From JBOGXB01 sp050694215 (GTDB lineage Bacteria > Actinomycetota > CADDZG01 > WHSQ01), in contig JBOGXB010000063.1 in the NCBI GenBank assembly GCA_050694215.1, positions 1-10,990 on the forward strand: DNA of 10,990 bases, in the 5' to 3' direction. Under the pieces are notes generated by a model. It saw only the letters and a program-made list of their open reading frames with translations. It was not told the origin of the DNA and made no database searches. A program made the translations under genes and the position numbers. Positions within the stretch are counted from its first letter, which is position 1; each line of letters starts with the position of its first letter. Positions 1 through 5,777 of the stretch are shown here, piece by piece.

Positions 1-434
1 GGATCTGGGAGCTGCTGTCGGATCGGGTCAGGACCGGCGCAGCGGTGCTGCTTGTAACACACGACGTCGCCGAGGCCGAACACGTCCTTGATCACGTTGC
101 GATCCTCGATCGTGGGCGCGTCGCCGCGTCCGGCACACCTGCCCAGCTAAAGGCGAACCTCGCTCACCGGACGCGCATCGAGGTCGTGGTGGGAGAGGAC
201 TCCCCGGTACGACCAAGCGAGATCGCTTCCTTGCTCGGTCGCCGGGCGAAGATTGACGGGCGACGGGTGAACGGCTGGGTTCCCGCCGACGAAGCACTGC
301 GGACGCTCGAGAAGATCCTCGCCTCGGTCGGCGAGGATACGTTCGAGGACGTCCGACTCGTGACTCCCACGCTCGAGGACGTCTATCTCGAGCGCAGCGG
401 TCACTCGATGGAGGACGAGGCCCGAGATGAGTGA
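1..434 (+). CDS. ABC transporter ATP-binding protein, C-terminal part (gene starts before the window)
   Basis: This is the 3' end of an ATPase subunit of an ABC-2 type (DrrA/CcmA-like) exporter; reading begins at base 3 and gives 143 visible residues. The H-loop region LLVTHDVAEAEHV (about residues 16-28) and the strand HVAILDRGRVAASGTPAQL that follows it are the end of the nucleotide-binding domain. After that comes a roughly 90-residue accessory tail ending in PTLEDVYLERSG, the usual closing motif of drug- and lipid-exporter ATPases of this type. Walker A, the signature loop and Walker B lie upstream of the window. The stop overlaps the start of the permease gene by 8 nt, so the two are translationally coupled and should form one exporter. 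The substrate cannot be told from sequence. A GTG at 45 is inside the domain and is not the real start. Confidence 0.93.
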   Translation, partial: IWELLSDRVRTGAAVLLVTHDVAEAEHVLDHVAILDRGRVAASGTPAQLKANLAHRTRIEVVVGEDSPVRPSEIASLLGRRAKIDGRRVNGWVPADEALRTLEKILASVGEDTFEDVRLVTPTLEDVYLERSGHSMEDEARDE

Positions 435-1176
435 CGTGACGCGGGGATGGAGGAAGTTCAGGGTGTTGCTGTGGGTGCAGTTCGCGCGCCTGCGGACCTC
501 GTGGCGTCCGTACCTCATCGTCTCCTCAGTCATGCCACTTGGCATCGCGGTCCTTCTGCGGGCGGTAATGGACGATGAGCAGGTGGAAGAGTTCGGACGT
601 CAGATCGTTGCCGGGTCGGTCGTGCTGGCAATTGCGATGACAGCCGTAGTGATGCTGGCGCAACGGATCGCCGCGTTGAGGGAAAGCCATGCCCTCGATC
701 TCTACGAGACCCTCCCGGTGTCGCGAGCGTCGGTGGTTGCCTCGGTACTCATCTCCTTCGGTGTGTTCTCCCTCCCGGGCACTATCGTGGTCGTGATCCT
801 CGGGTCGGTGCTTTTCGATCTCTCTCTGACTGCCCTTTGGGCGGTGGCTCCGGTGTGGGCTCTGGGTTCCTTCGCGCTTGCGGGCGTCGGTGTCGTGATC
901 GGGTTCGGAGCCCCCGACGAGCAGCTTGCGGGCATGTACTCGAACCTCGCGATGATGGCCGTTCTCTTCCTCGGCATCCTCCCGCTCGAGAGCTTGCCCG
1001 GTTGGATCGAGCCGCTCCGCATCGTTCTTCCCTCGACTTACGCGATCAACGCGCTCGAGCCTGGGCTAGAGGGGGCAGTCAGCGCGACACAGGTGTGGGA
1101 TCTCCTGGTGCTGGCGGCGTTTGGGACGCTATCCTTCTGGGCCGTCAACGGGCCGTTGTGGCCCAAGGGAGAATGA
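427..1176 (+). CDS. ABC-2 type transporter permease, 249 aa
   Basis: This is the membrane subunit that should pair with the ATPase encoded just upstream; its ATG lies within the last 8 nt of that gene. About six hydrophobic segments can be seen, near residues 28-47, 59-80, 103-128, 134-160, 170-187 and 224-242, which is the normal ABC-2 layout. The segment ALRESHALDLYETLPVSR (about 83-100), between the second and third helices, is the conserved cytoplasmic coupling region of these permeases, often written as E..G....L...P. Length is typical. The family exports drugs, lipids, polysaccharides or peptides; nothing here selects among them. Its TGA overlaps the ATG of the next small gene in an ATGA, extending the operon by a third gene. 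Confidence 0.92.
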   Translation: MSDVTRGWRKFRVLLWVQFARLRTSWRPYLIVSSVMPLGIAVLLRAVMDDEQVEEFGRQIVAGSVVLAIAMTAVVMLAQRIAALRESHALDLYETLPVSRASVVASVLISFGVFSLPGTIVVVILGSVLFDLSLTALWAVAPVWALGSFALAGVGVVIGFGAPDEQLAGMYSNLAMMAVLFLGILPLESLPGWIEPLRIVLPSTYAINALEPGLEGAVSATQVWDLLVLAAFGTLSFWAVNGPLWPKGE

Positions 1177-1391
1177 CCGGAGTGCCACAAGCGACCGTCA
1201 AGGCGTACGACTCGGTGACCCGAACCGGAAGGCTCGTCACCGACGACGGGAAGGTCGAGTACGCAGTGGATCCCGAGGCGATGGACTCGGGGATGTTCCG
1301 CTTCCTGCGCCCGGGTCAGCGCGTGACCTTCGACCTCGTCGACGAGGGCGGGGAGCAGAAGCTGCGCAATCTGCGCATTGGCCTCGCCTGA
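1173..1391 (+). CDS. small OB-fold / cold-shock-like protein, 72 aa
   Basis: This short gene starts in the ATGA that ends the ABC permease gene, so it is very probably translated from the same mRNA. The protein reads like a diverged cold-shock-type OB fold: an opening strand VKAYDSVTRTGRLVTDDG (residues 9-26) resembling the VKWF...GFGFI segment of CspA proteins, then a middle region and LRPGQRVTFDLVDEGG (45-60), which matches the G..V.F.....G end of cold-shock domains. The aromatic RNP1 and RNP2 residues of true Csp proteins are mostly missing (RTGRLVT in place of KGFGFI), so nucleic-acid binding is uncertain. A GTG at 1182 is another possible start. The coding frame and overlap are well supported; the fold is a pattern-based guess. 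Confidence 0.75.
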   Translation: MTGVPQATVKAYDSVTRTGRLVTDDGKVEYAVDPEAMDSGMFRFLRPGQRVTFDLVDEGGEQKLRNLRIGLA

Positions 1392-1558
1392 CGCTCTCCC
1401 TTCCCGCGCGATCCTTCGCAGTCCCTCGTCCGTGCTCCGGCCCCTCGATCTCCCGTCGCAGCCCGCCGGACCTGTTCCCTTGCGGCCATTACGGATGGAC
1501 CCAGGCTTGCTCACCTGCCGATATATCTACCAGGAATTGGTCAATAGAAGGGGTGGCG

Positions 1559-2311
1559 ATGGGCTCCACACCGTTCAGGGAGGTCCTCGCCGAAGCCACA
1601 CGCGGCGAGGAGCTCGCGTGGCGCGCTCTCTACCGCGACCTGGCTCCCGCCGTGATCGGCTACCTGGCCGCCGTTGGGCGCGCCGACGGTGCCGAGGCCG
1701 TGGCCGGCCGGCTCTTTGCGGGTTTGGGCGGGATCCTGCATTCGTTCAGAGGCGGCGAGCGAGATCTTCGCCGCATCGCCTTCTCCATAGCTCACGGAGA
1801 GGCGCGGGAACAATCCTCGCGACTCGACCCCCCAGCCCATGGCCTCTTGGGATCGATTCAGCTCGCCCCGGGTGAGTTCAGGGTTCGCCGGGTCGTAGAC
1901 ACGCTCGCGAGCGATGGGCGGGAGGCGCTGCTCCTGTGCGTCCTCGGGGAGCTCTCGGTGGAGGAGGCGGCTCGCATCCTCGAGGAGCCCACTGGGGCCG
2001 TCGACGAGCTGATGAGACGGAGTCTCGTGGCGATCGCAGGTGAGATCTCGTCGGGCGCGATCGCAGCTTCGGTTATCGAGGCGCTCGCAGAGCTGTCCAG
2101 TGGCGAGGTCGAGCAGCTGATTGCCGGAAGGGGGGAGGGCAAGGCAGAGCTCGACGAGCTCCGCGTCTTCCTTATCAGCCTCAAGTCCGCCTTCTTCGAG
2201 GTCCCATCAGAAGATGCTGAGTCACGCCACGTAGAGATGGCGGTCTTCGCCGCCCGCTCGACAACCACGCCGGCTACCGACCCTCGCAAGGGGCAAGCCG
2301 CCGCTCCCTGA
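1559..2311 (+). CDS. sigma-70-like (ECF-type) protein with C-terminal extension, 250 aa
   Basis: The N-terminal part matches the region-2 pattern of ECF sigma factors: ELAWRALYRDLAPAVIGYL (18-36), a short acidic stretch, then LHSFRGGERDLRRIAFSIAH (60-79), where family members have a core-binding and -10-binding helix ending W.f.IA.n. A region-4-like helix-turn-helix follows at about 108-158, with REALLLCVLGELSVEEAARI. The usual basic recognition helix is replaced by acidic residues (EEPTGAVDELM). Residues 164-250 are an added tail containing LSSGEVEQLIAGRGEG, which resembles the opening segment of actinobacterial anti-sigma proteins; that comparison is from memory. The ATG at 1559 is chosen because AGAAGGGG at 1546-1553 lies 5 nt before it; the GTG at 1553 would overlap that site. 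It may be an active, degenerate or regulatory sigma-like protein. Confidence 0.75.
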   Translation: MGSTPFREVLAEATRGEELAWRALYRDLAPAVIGYLAAVGRADGAEAVAGRLFAGLGGILHSFRGGERDLRRIAFSIAHGEAREQSSRLDPPAHGLLGSIQLAPGEFRVRRVVDTLASDGREALLLCVLGELSVEEAARILEEPTGAVDELMRRSLVAIAGEISSGAIAASVIEALAELSSGEVEQLIAGRGEGKAELDELRVFLISLKSAFFEVPSEDAESRHVEMAVFAARSTTTPATDPRKGQAAAP

Positions 2312-2315
2312 TCCG

Positions 2316-2327
2316 CCTCGTACGAGG
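2316..2327. promoter_or_regulatory. 12-bp perfect palindrome upstream of recO
   Basis: CCTCGTACGAGG is its own reverse complement. It lies in the 38-bp gap between the sigma-like gene and recO, centred about 28 bp before the recO ATG, where the -35 region of a leaderless promoter would be. It could be an operator for a dimeric repressor or a chance palindrome. No regulator is identified. Confidence 0.35.
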
Positions 2328-2337
2328 TAGTCACCAC

Positions 2338-2343
2338 TAACCT
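2338..2343 (+). promoter_or_regulatory. candidate -10 box for a leaderless recO mRNA
   Basis: TAACCT fits the TANNNT pattern and ends 6 nt before the recO ATG, the spacing that places transcription start on the start codon. The gene has no Shine-Dalgarno sequence, and an in-frame TAA at 2338-2340 rules out an earlier start. No good -35 hexamer is visible 16-18 bp upstream, as is often true of actinobacterial promoters. The call is pattern-based. Confidence 0.4.
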
Positions 2344-2349
2344 TGGTGT

Positions 2350-3072
2350 ATGCCAGGGCTCTACAAGGACGAAGCTATCGTCCTCAAGACCATCAAGCTT
2401 GGGGAGGCGGATCGGATCGTCACGCTCTACACCCGCGGCAACGGCAAGGTGAGAGCGGTCGCGAAGGGTATCCGCAAGACGAAGAGTCGCTTCGGCGCTC
2501 GCCTCGAGCCGTTCACCCATGTGAGCTTGATGATCTACCGGGGCCGGAATCTCGACACGATCACCTCAGCAGACATCGTCAGCTCTTTCGACGTCGTTCG
2601 CCGGGACTACGAGCGTCTGACGGCCGCGTCGGCGCTCGCCGAGATCGTCGAGAAGATCACGCCCGAGAGAGAGAGTGCTCACTCGGTCTACGACTTGCTG
2701 CTCGGAGGCCTGCGCGCCCTCGCAGTCGATCGAGGCGGGACGGTGGTCCCGGCCTTCCTCGTGAAGTTGCTTTCGCTGTCCGGTTATCACCCCGAGTTGA
2801 GAACGTGCGCGGGATGCGGGGGGCTCGGTCCACTCGGCGGGTTCAGTCCGGCCCTCGGGGGGGCGGTGTGCGAGGCGTGTTGGAGGATGGACCGTGATTC
2901 GTTGAGGTTAGCGACGGATCGGATAGAGCTTCTGTTGCTGCTGCTGTCGTCGGACTTCGGCGTGACGGCGGATCGAGCTGCGACGTTCGATCTCATGATG
3001 GCCCTGAGGGCCTACACGGAGTTCCATCTCGAGCGGCCGCTCAAGAGCATCTCGCTCCTGGCGGCGTCTTAG
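2350..3072 (+). CDS. recO: DNA repair protein RecO, 240 aa
   Basis: RecO anneals single-stranded DNA and, with RecR, loads RecA onto SSB-coated gaps in the RecF pathway. The N-terminal OB-fold begins with LYKDEAIVLKTIKLGEADRI (4-23), the classic RecO opening, followed by the KGIRKTKSRFGARLEPF segment (39-55). The helical part carries a four-cysteine zinc site, CAGC at 153-156 and CEAC at 174-177. Length is normal for the family. The ATG at 2350 is the first possible start after an in-frame TAA and has no Shine-Dalgarno site, so a leaderless message is likely. The stop lies 2 nt before the uppS start, so the two genes should be co-transcribed and translationally coupled. This pairing with uppS is common in actinobacteria. 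Confidence 0.96.
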   Translation: MPGLYKDEAIVLKTIKLGEADRIVTLYTRGNGKVRAVAKGIRKTKSRFGARLEPFTHVSLMIYRGRNLDTITSADIVSSFDVVRRDYERLTAASALAEIVEKITPERESAHSVYDLLLGGLRALAVDRGGTVVPAFLVKLLSLSGYHPELRTCAGCGGLGPLGGFSPALGGAVCEACWRMDRDSLRLATDRIELLLLLLSSDFGVTADRAATFDLMMALRAYTEFHLERPLKSISLLAAS

Positions 3073-3074
3073 AA

Positions 3075-3764
3075 GTGTCGTCCTCCTCAGGCTCGCAGGA
3101 TCCTTCCGCGTTCGGCTCGGTGCCGCGCCACGTCGCCATCATCATGGACGGCAACGGCCGTTGGGCCGAGGCGAAGGGGCTGGAGCGAATCCAGGGACAC
3201 GAGGCCGGAGAGCGCGCACTCTTCGATGTCGTGGAGGGCGCGTTGGAGACGGGCATCCGTTACCTCTCCGTGTACGCGTTCTCGACCGAGAACTGGTCGC
3301 GGCCCCGAAGCGAGGTCGACTTCCTCCTCGGCTTCAACCGCGCATTGCTTCATCAGCGCCGCGATGAGTTGAATGAACGGGGCGTACGGATACGACGTGT
3401 TGGAAGACGCGAGCGCGTTCCGGACGATGTGCTGGAGGAGTTCGATGCCGCCGAGAGGATGACCGCGCACAACGACAGGTTGGACCTGCTCGTGTGCTTC
3501 AACTACGGGGGCCGGGCGGAGCTCGAGGACGCGGCCAAGCAGGGGGCGATCGCCGACAATCTCTACGCGCCCGACGTGCCCGACGTGGACCTGTTGATCC
3601 GTACCTCGGGCGAGAAGCGACTGTCGAATTTCCTGCTGTGGCAAGCCGCCTACGCGGAGCTGTACTTCACCGATCTGCTGTGGCCGGACTTCGACCGCCA
3701 CGCGCTCTTCGATGCCCTGCGCGACTACGCGGAGCGCTCCCGCCGCTTCGGAGGCCTGACCTAG
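3075..3764 (+). CDS. uppS: isoprenyl (undecaprenyl/decaprenyl) diphosphate synthase, 229 aa
   Basis: This cis-prenyltransferase condenses isopentenyl diphosphate units onto an allylic diphosphate to make the polyprenyl carrier for cell-wall synthesis; it acts at the cytoplasmic membrane face. The signature regions are all present: HVAIIMDGNGRWA (19-31) with catalytic Asp25, GHEAG (41-45), VYAFSTENW (66-74), CFNYGGRAE (141-149), DLLIRTSGEKRLSNFLLWQ (172-190) and YAELYFTDLLWPDF (193-206). The segment between GGR147 and DLLIR is only about 24 residues, roughly 15-20 shorter than I recall for typical homologs, so the connecting helix is reduced. The GTG at 3075 is 2 nt after recO and without a clear ribosome site; a second in-frame GTG at 3120 would also keep every motif. 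Product chain length cannot be assigned. Confidence 0.95.
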   Translation: MSSSSGSQDPSAFGSVPRHVAIIMDGNGRWAEAKGLERIQGHEAGERALFDVVEGALETGIRYLSVYAFSTENWSRPRSEVDFLLGFNRALLHQRRDELNERGVRIRRVGRRERVPDDVLEEFDAAERMTAHNDRLDLLVCFNYGGRAELEDAAKQGAIADNLYAPDVPDVDLLIRTSGEKRLSNFLLWQAAYAELYFTDLLWPDFDRHALFDALRDYAERSRRFGGLT

Positions 3765-3808
3765 CCCCAAACGGGCCTGACCTAGCCCTCACGGGCCTGA
3801 CTAACCGG
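3753..3808 (+). repeat. three tandem copies of a 20-21 bp unit spanning the uppS stop
   Basis: Copies start with GGCCTGA at 3753, 3774 and 3794. The first two share GGCCTGACCTAGCCC and differ only near their ends; the third is diverged after GGCCTGACT. The period is 21 bp and then 20 bp. The first copy contains the last uppS codons and the TAG stop; the second repeats the same Gly-Leu-Thr-stop in the same frame. This looks like local slippage that duplicated the end of the gene and did not lengthen the protein. Confidence 0.85.
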
Positions 3809-3862
3809 AGCCTCACTCTTTGGTGCAAAACCGGTCACCGGTGAAGGAAAAAGCGCCAAAGA
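3808..3862. repeat. left imperfect direct repeat flanking the broken AbiEi/DUF559 gene
   Basis: GAGCCTCAC at 3808-3816 and TCACCGGTGAAGG at 3835-3847 both recur at the right-hand side of the next gene, where they are fused into one uninterrupted stretch (4892-4909). The left copy reads as the right copy with about 22 extra bases inserted between them. Further partial similarity (GCGCCAAAG against GGGGCAAAG) follows. The TCACCGGTGA core is also a 10-bp palindrome (3835-3844). Confidence 0.6.
3818..3861. other. imperfect stem-loop downstream of uppS
   Basis: CTTTGGTGC at 3818-3826 can pair with GCGCCAAAG at 3853-3861 (one wobble), with a 26-nt loop that itself contains the TCACCGGTGA palindrome. 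A second small hairpin, GTGTGG/CCACAC at 3870-3875 and 3882-3887, follows. Neither has a T-tract on the + strand, so a terminator role for recO-uppS is possible but weakly supported. Confidence 0.35.
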
Positions 3863-3923
3863 CAAAGGAGTGTGGAGCGCACCACACACCAGATCGCGCT
3901 CGTGGGGTTGAGTCTTATCTATC

Positions 3924-4865
3924 GTGGCCGCGGATCGTGGTATCCAGCGCTCGCCTCTTGGCGCGCTCCAGCATGAAGCCGGCCGGCGATTGGGGCTGGT
4001 TACCCGCGCTCAAGCCTTGAAGCACGGGCTGTCCCATTCCACCATTCACCGGTACCTCAGCCGGGGGGATTGGAGACGTGCTTGTAAGAACGTCTATGCG
4101 TTTTGTGGCTACCCGCCCTCGTGGGAGCAGCACGCGCTCGCTGTTTGCCTGAGTCTTGGGGCAGGTGCTTATCTGTGTCGTCGCGCTGCGGCTCGTCTCT
4201 GGGACCTCGAGGGGATAGAGGAGTCGCCCGTCGAGGTCTACGTCCCGAACCGGAAGGGGCACAGATCGGACGGGGTGATCCTCTGTCGCACGGATTCGCT
4301 TCCGAGGAAGGACGCCACTCACATGGGCGTCTTCCCCCTCACATCGGTCACTCGGACATTGATCGATCTCGGCGCAGCATGCGATGAAGAAGCGGTTGAG
4401 ATCGCGTTGGAATGCGCTCTGCGCCGCAGCCTCACGTCGCTGCCTCGGCTGCGGAGAAGGCTGGACGAGTTGGGTGGATGCGGCCGGCGGGGATGTCGAA
4501 CCCTGTGACGGATCTTGGACTTGCGGGGCGAGGGGGCGCCGGCGGGAAGCACGCTCGAGGTCAAGTACGCGCGGCTCGCCAGGAGAGGCCGGCTACCTCG
4601 TGACGCGCGCCAGTGGAGGGTCTTCGACCGAGATGGGCTCGTGGCTCGTATCGACTTCGCGTATCCGGACGTTCTTCTGGGGATAGAGGTCGGTGGGAAG
4701 GGTTCACATGTTGGCCCCGCTGCCGAGGAGCGAGACTCCCGACGACACAATCGTTTGACCGCTCTCGGATGGCGGATGCTCTACTTCGCATGGAACGACG
4801 TCGTCAAGCGACCCGACTACGTGATCCGCTCAGTCCGATCCGAGCTCGCAAGGCTTCGGCGATAA
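3924..4865 (+). pseudogene. AbiEi-like / DUF559 (Vsr-like nuclease) gene with in-frame TGA
   Basis: Read through, this frame gives a typical roughly 310-residue protein. The N-terminal part is an AbiEi-type winged helix (RLGLVTRAQALKHGLSHSTI, 22-41; then YLSRGDWRRACKNVYAF), the middle is the usual linker domain (FPLTSVTRTLIDLGAA, 137-152), and a C-terminal DUF559/PD-(D/E)xK-like part holds ARIDFAYPDVLLGIEVGG and GWRMLYFAWNDV. A TGA at 4506-4508 cuts it after residue 194, exactly at the joint between the halves; both parts (3924-4508 and 4509-4865) are in the same frame, and homologs usually have arginine there, so a CGA to TGA change is the simple explanation. The usual EVDG of the nuclease is EVGG here, another sign of decay. 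The first half could still make a DNA-binding fragment, and a TTG at 4515 might start the second. Genes of this family are often sporadically distributed in actinobacteria. Confidence 0.85.
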
Positions 4866-4891
4866 CGAAGGGTCTCGATCCTTGTCACCTT

Positions 4892-4921
4892 GAGCCTCAC
4901 CGGTGAAGGGCAAGGGGGCAA
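4892..4921. repeat. right imperfect direct repeat flanking the broken AbiEi/DUF559 gene
   Basis: GAGCCTCACCGGTGAAGG at 4892-4909 contains the two blocks that are separated in the left copy (3808-3816 and 3835-3847), in the same orientation. The copies lie about 100 bp before and 30 bp after the broken gene and may mark the edges of an inserted segment. Confidence 0.6.
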
Positions 4922-4940
4922 AGGTCGGATCAGTTGGTTG

Positions 4941-4959
4941 GCGAGGCTTCGAGCCTCGC
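4941..4959 (-). terminator. stem-loop directly after the mscS-like stop codon
   Basis: GCGAGGCT and AGCCTCGC form a perfect 8-bp stem with a TCG loop. The hairpin begins on the base next to the - strand stop (4960-4962), where a terminator would be. No T-tract follows on either strand, so it may be a Rho-assisted or mRNA-stabilising hairpin and not a classic intrinsic terminator. Confidence 0.5.
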
Positions 4960-5673
4960 TCATGGGGTCGTGGTCGGGGGGCCTCCCTGCTGGGGGCCGG
5001 CCCCCTCCTGCTTCTCGGCCCGTCGGCGCTCCATCTCCTCCTCGAGCTCTTCGTCCTTCGGCACGCGGGCGCCCGGCCCGACCGCGGCTGCGAGCACTCC
5101 GGCGTTCGGAAGCGAGACCGGGCCGAGCTCGGTGTTCATGTGCACGTAGAACATGCTCATCGAGGTGACTCGACCTTGGTACTCGCCGCCGAGGGGGCCC
5201 GACCGCATGACGACGTGGTCTCCAACGGTGAACGGACGGATCGCCAGCAACACGATCCCGGCGAAGAAGTTCCCCAGCGTCTGTTGCGCCGCGATCCCGA
5301 TGACGACGCCCGTGAGCGCGCCCCCGAGCAGGAGCCCACTCAGGTCCGTGTCAAGCGCCCCGAGGGTCGCGAGGAAGACGATGATGTAACCGACCAGCGA
5401 GATGATGAATGCGAGAGGGCCGCCCCGTGCATCACGAGCTTCGGGGGGCATGGCCTGGCGAGCCGCCCTCGACGCGGCTCGGACGGCGGCGATTCCCGCC
5501 AAAAGGAGCACTACCGCGCCGGCAACCCTAAAGGCATCCTCTCTGTCCGCCTGGGGGTCGGTGAACGCGCCTGGGTAGTGAGAAGCGAGCACCAGTCCGC
5601 CGAGCGCCACCACCGTTGCGACGACGGCTCGCACGAGGTGGGGACGGGCCACCTTCATCCTGTCGACGTCCAT
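4960..5673 (-). CDS. small-conductance mechanosensitive channel (MscS family), short form, 237 aa
   Basis: MscS channels open when membrane tension rises and release solutes during osmotic downshock. Three to four hydrophobic segments are visible (about 12-30, 48-64, 86-106 and 112-142). The last is the pore-lining helix with its Gly/Ala-rich packing face, LLLGGALTGVVIGIAAQQ (114-131), followed by the family signature LGNFFAGIVLLAIRPFTVGD (133-152). The beta domain follows and ends in VSLPNAGVL (186-194). After that the protein has only about 40 residues, a charged stretch DEELEEEMERRRAEK (207-221) and a Pro/Gly tail, in place of the large alpha/beta vestibule of E. coli MscS (286 aa). The ATG at 5673 has no strong ribosome site; a second Met lies 5 codons in. 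It is divergent from the propeller gene across a 104-bp gap. Confidence 0.92.
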   Translation of the reverse strand: MDVDRMKVARPHLVRAVVATVVALGGLVLASHYPGAFTDPQADREDAFRVAGAVVLLLAGIAAVRAASRAARQAMPPEARDARGGPLAFIISLVGYIIVFLATLGALDTDLSGLLLGGALTGVVIGIAAQQTLGNFFAGIVLLAIRPFTVGDHVVMRSGPLGGEYQGRVTSMSMFYVHMNTELGPVSLPNAGVLAAAVGPGARVPKDEELEEEMERRRAEKQEGAGPQQGGPPTTTP

Positions 5674-5765
5674 GGGCCCAAGAGGCTACAAGGCTGCACC
5701 GGGCGGGGGGCAGGAGAGGGGGCGTATCGGGCGAAATCTCCCTCTAGACCTGTTCTCAAGTCATC

Positions 5766-5770
5766 GGAGG
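5766..5770 (+). promoter_or_regulatory. Shine-Dalgarno site fixing the GTG start of the propeller gene
   Basis: GGAGG lies 7 nt before the GTG at 5778. It is a strong, well-spaced ribosome site and decides the start of this gene, placing a complete signal peptide at the N-terminus. Confidence 0.85.
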
Positions 5771-5777
5771 CGGACCC

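Noticed and set aside
837..1391. 184-codon version of the small OB-fold protein starting inside the permease gene.
   Set aside because: The first 112 residues are a shadow of permease codons; the ATGA overlap at 1173 gives the natural start.
1500..1535. TATATC at 1522-1527 as a promoter for the sigma-like gene.
   Set aside because: No -35-like hexamer lies 16-18 bp upstream; TTGCTC at 1507 is only 9 bp away.
1121..1558. N-terminal extension of the sigma-like protein back to 1121.
   Set aside because: It would overlap the permease end and the whole small OB-fold gene, is Arg/Pro-rich and out of family; the ATG at 1559 has its own ribosome site.
3753..3888. CRISPR-like or integron-like array from the repeats after uppS.
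   Set aside because: The repeats are directly tandem with no spacers, only three copies, and no cas or integrase gene is near.
4921..4975. Possible tRNA or tRNA fragment, because of the GGCTTCGAGCC T-loop-like sequence.
   Set aside because: The stem is 8 bp with a 3-nt loop, not a 5-bp stem with a 7-nt loop, and no acceptor, D or anticodon arm can be drawn around it.
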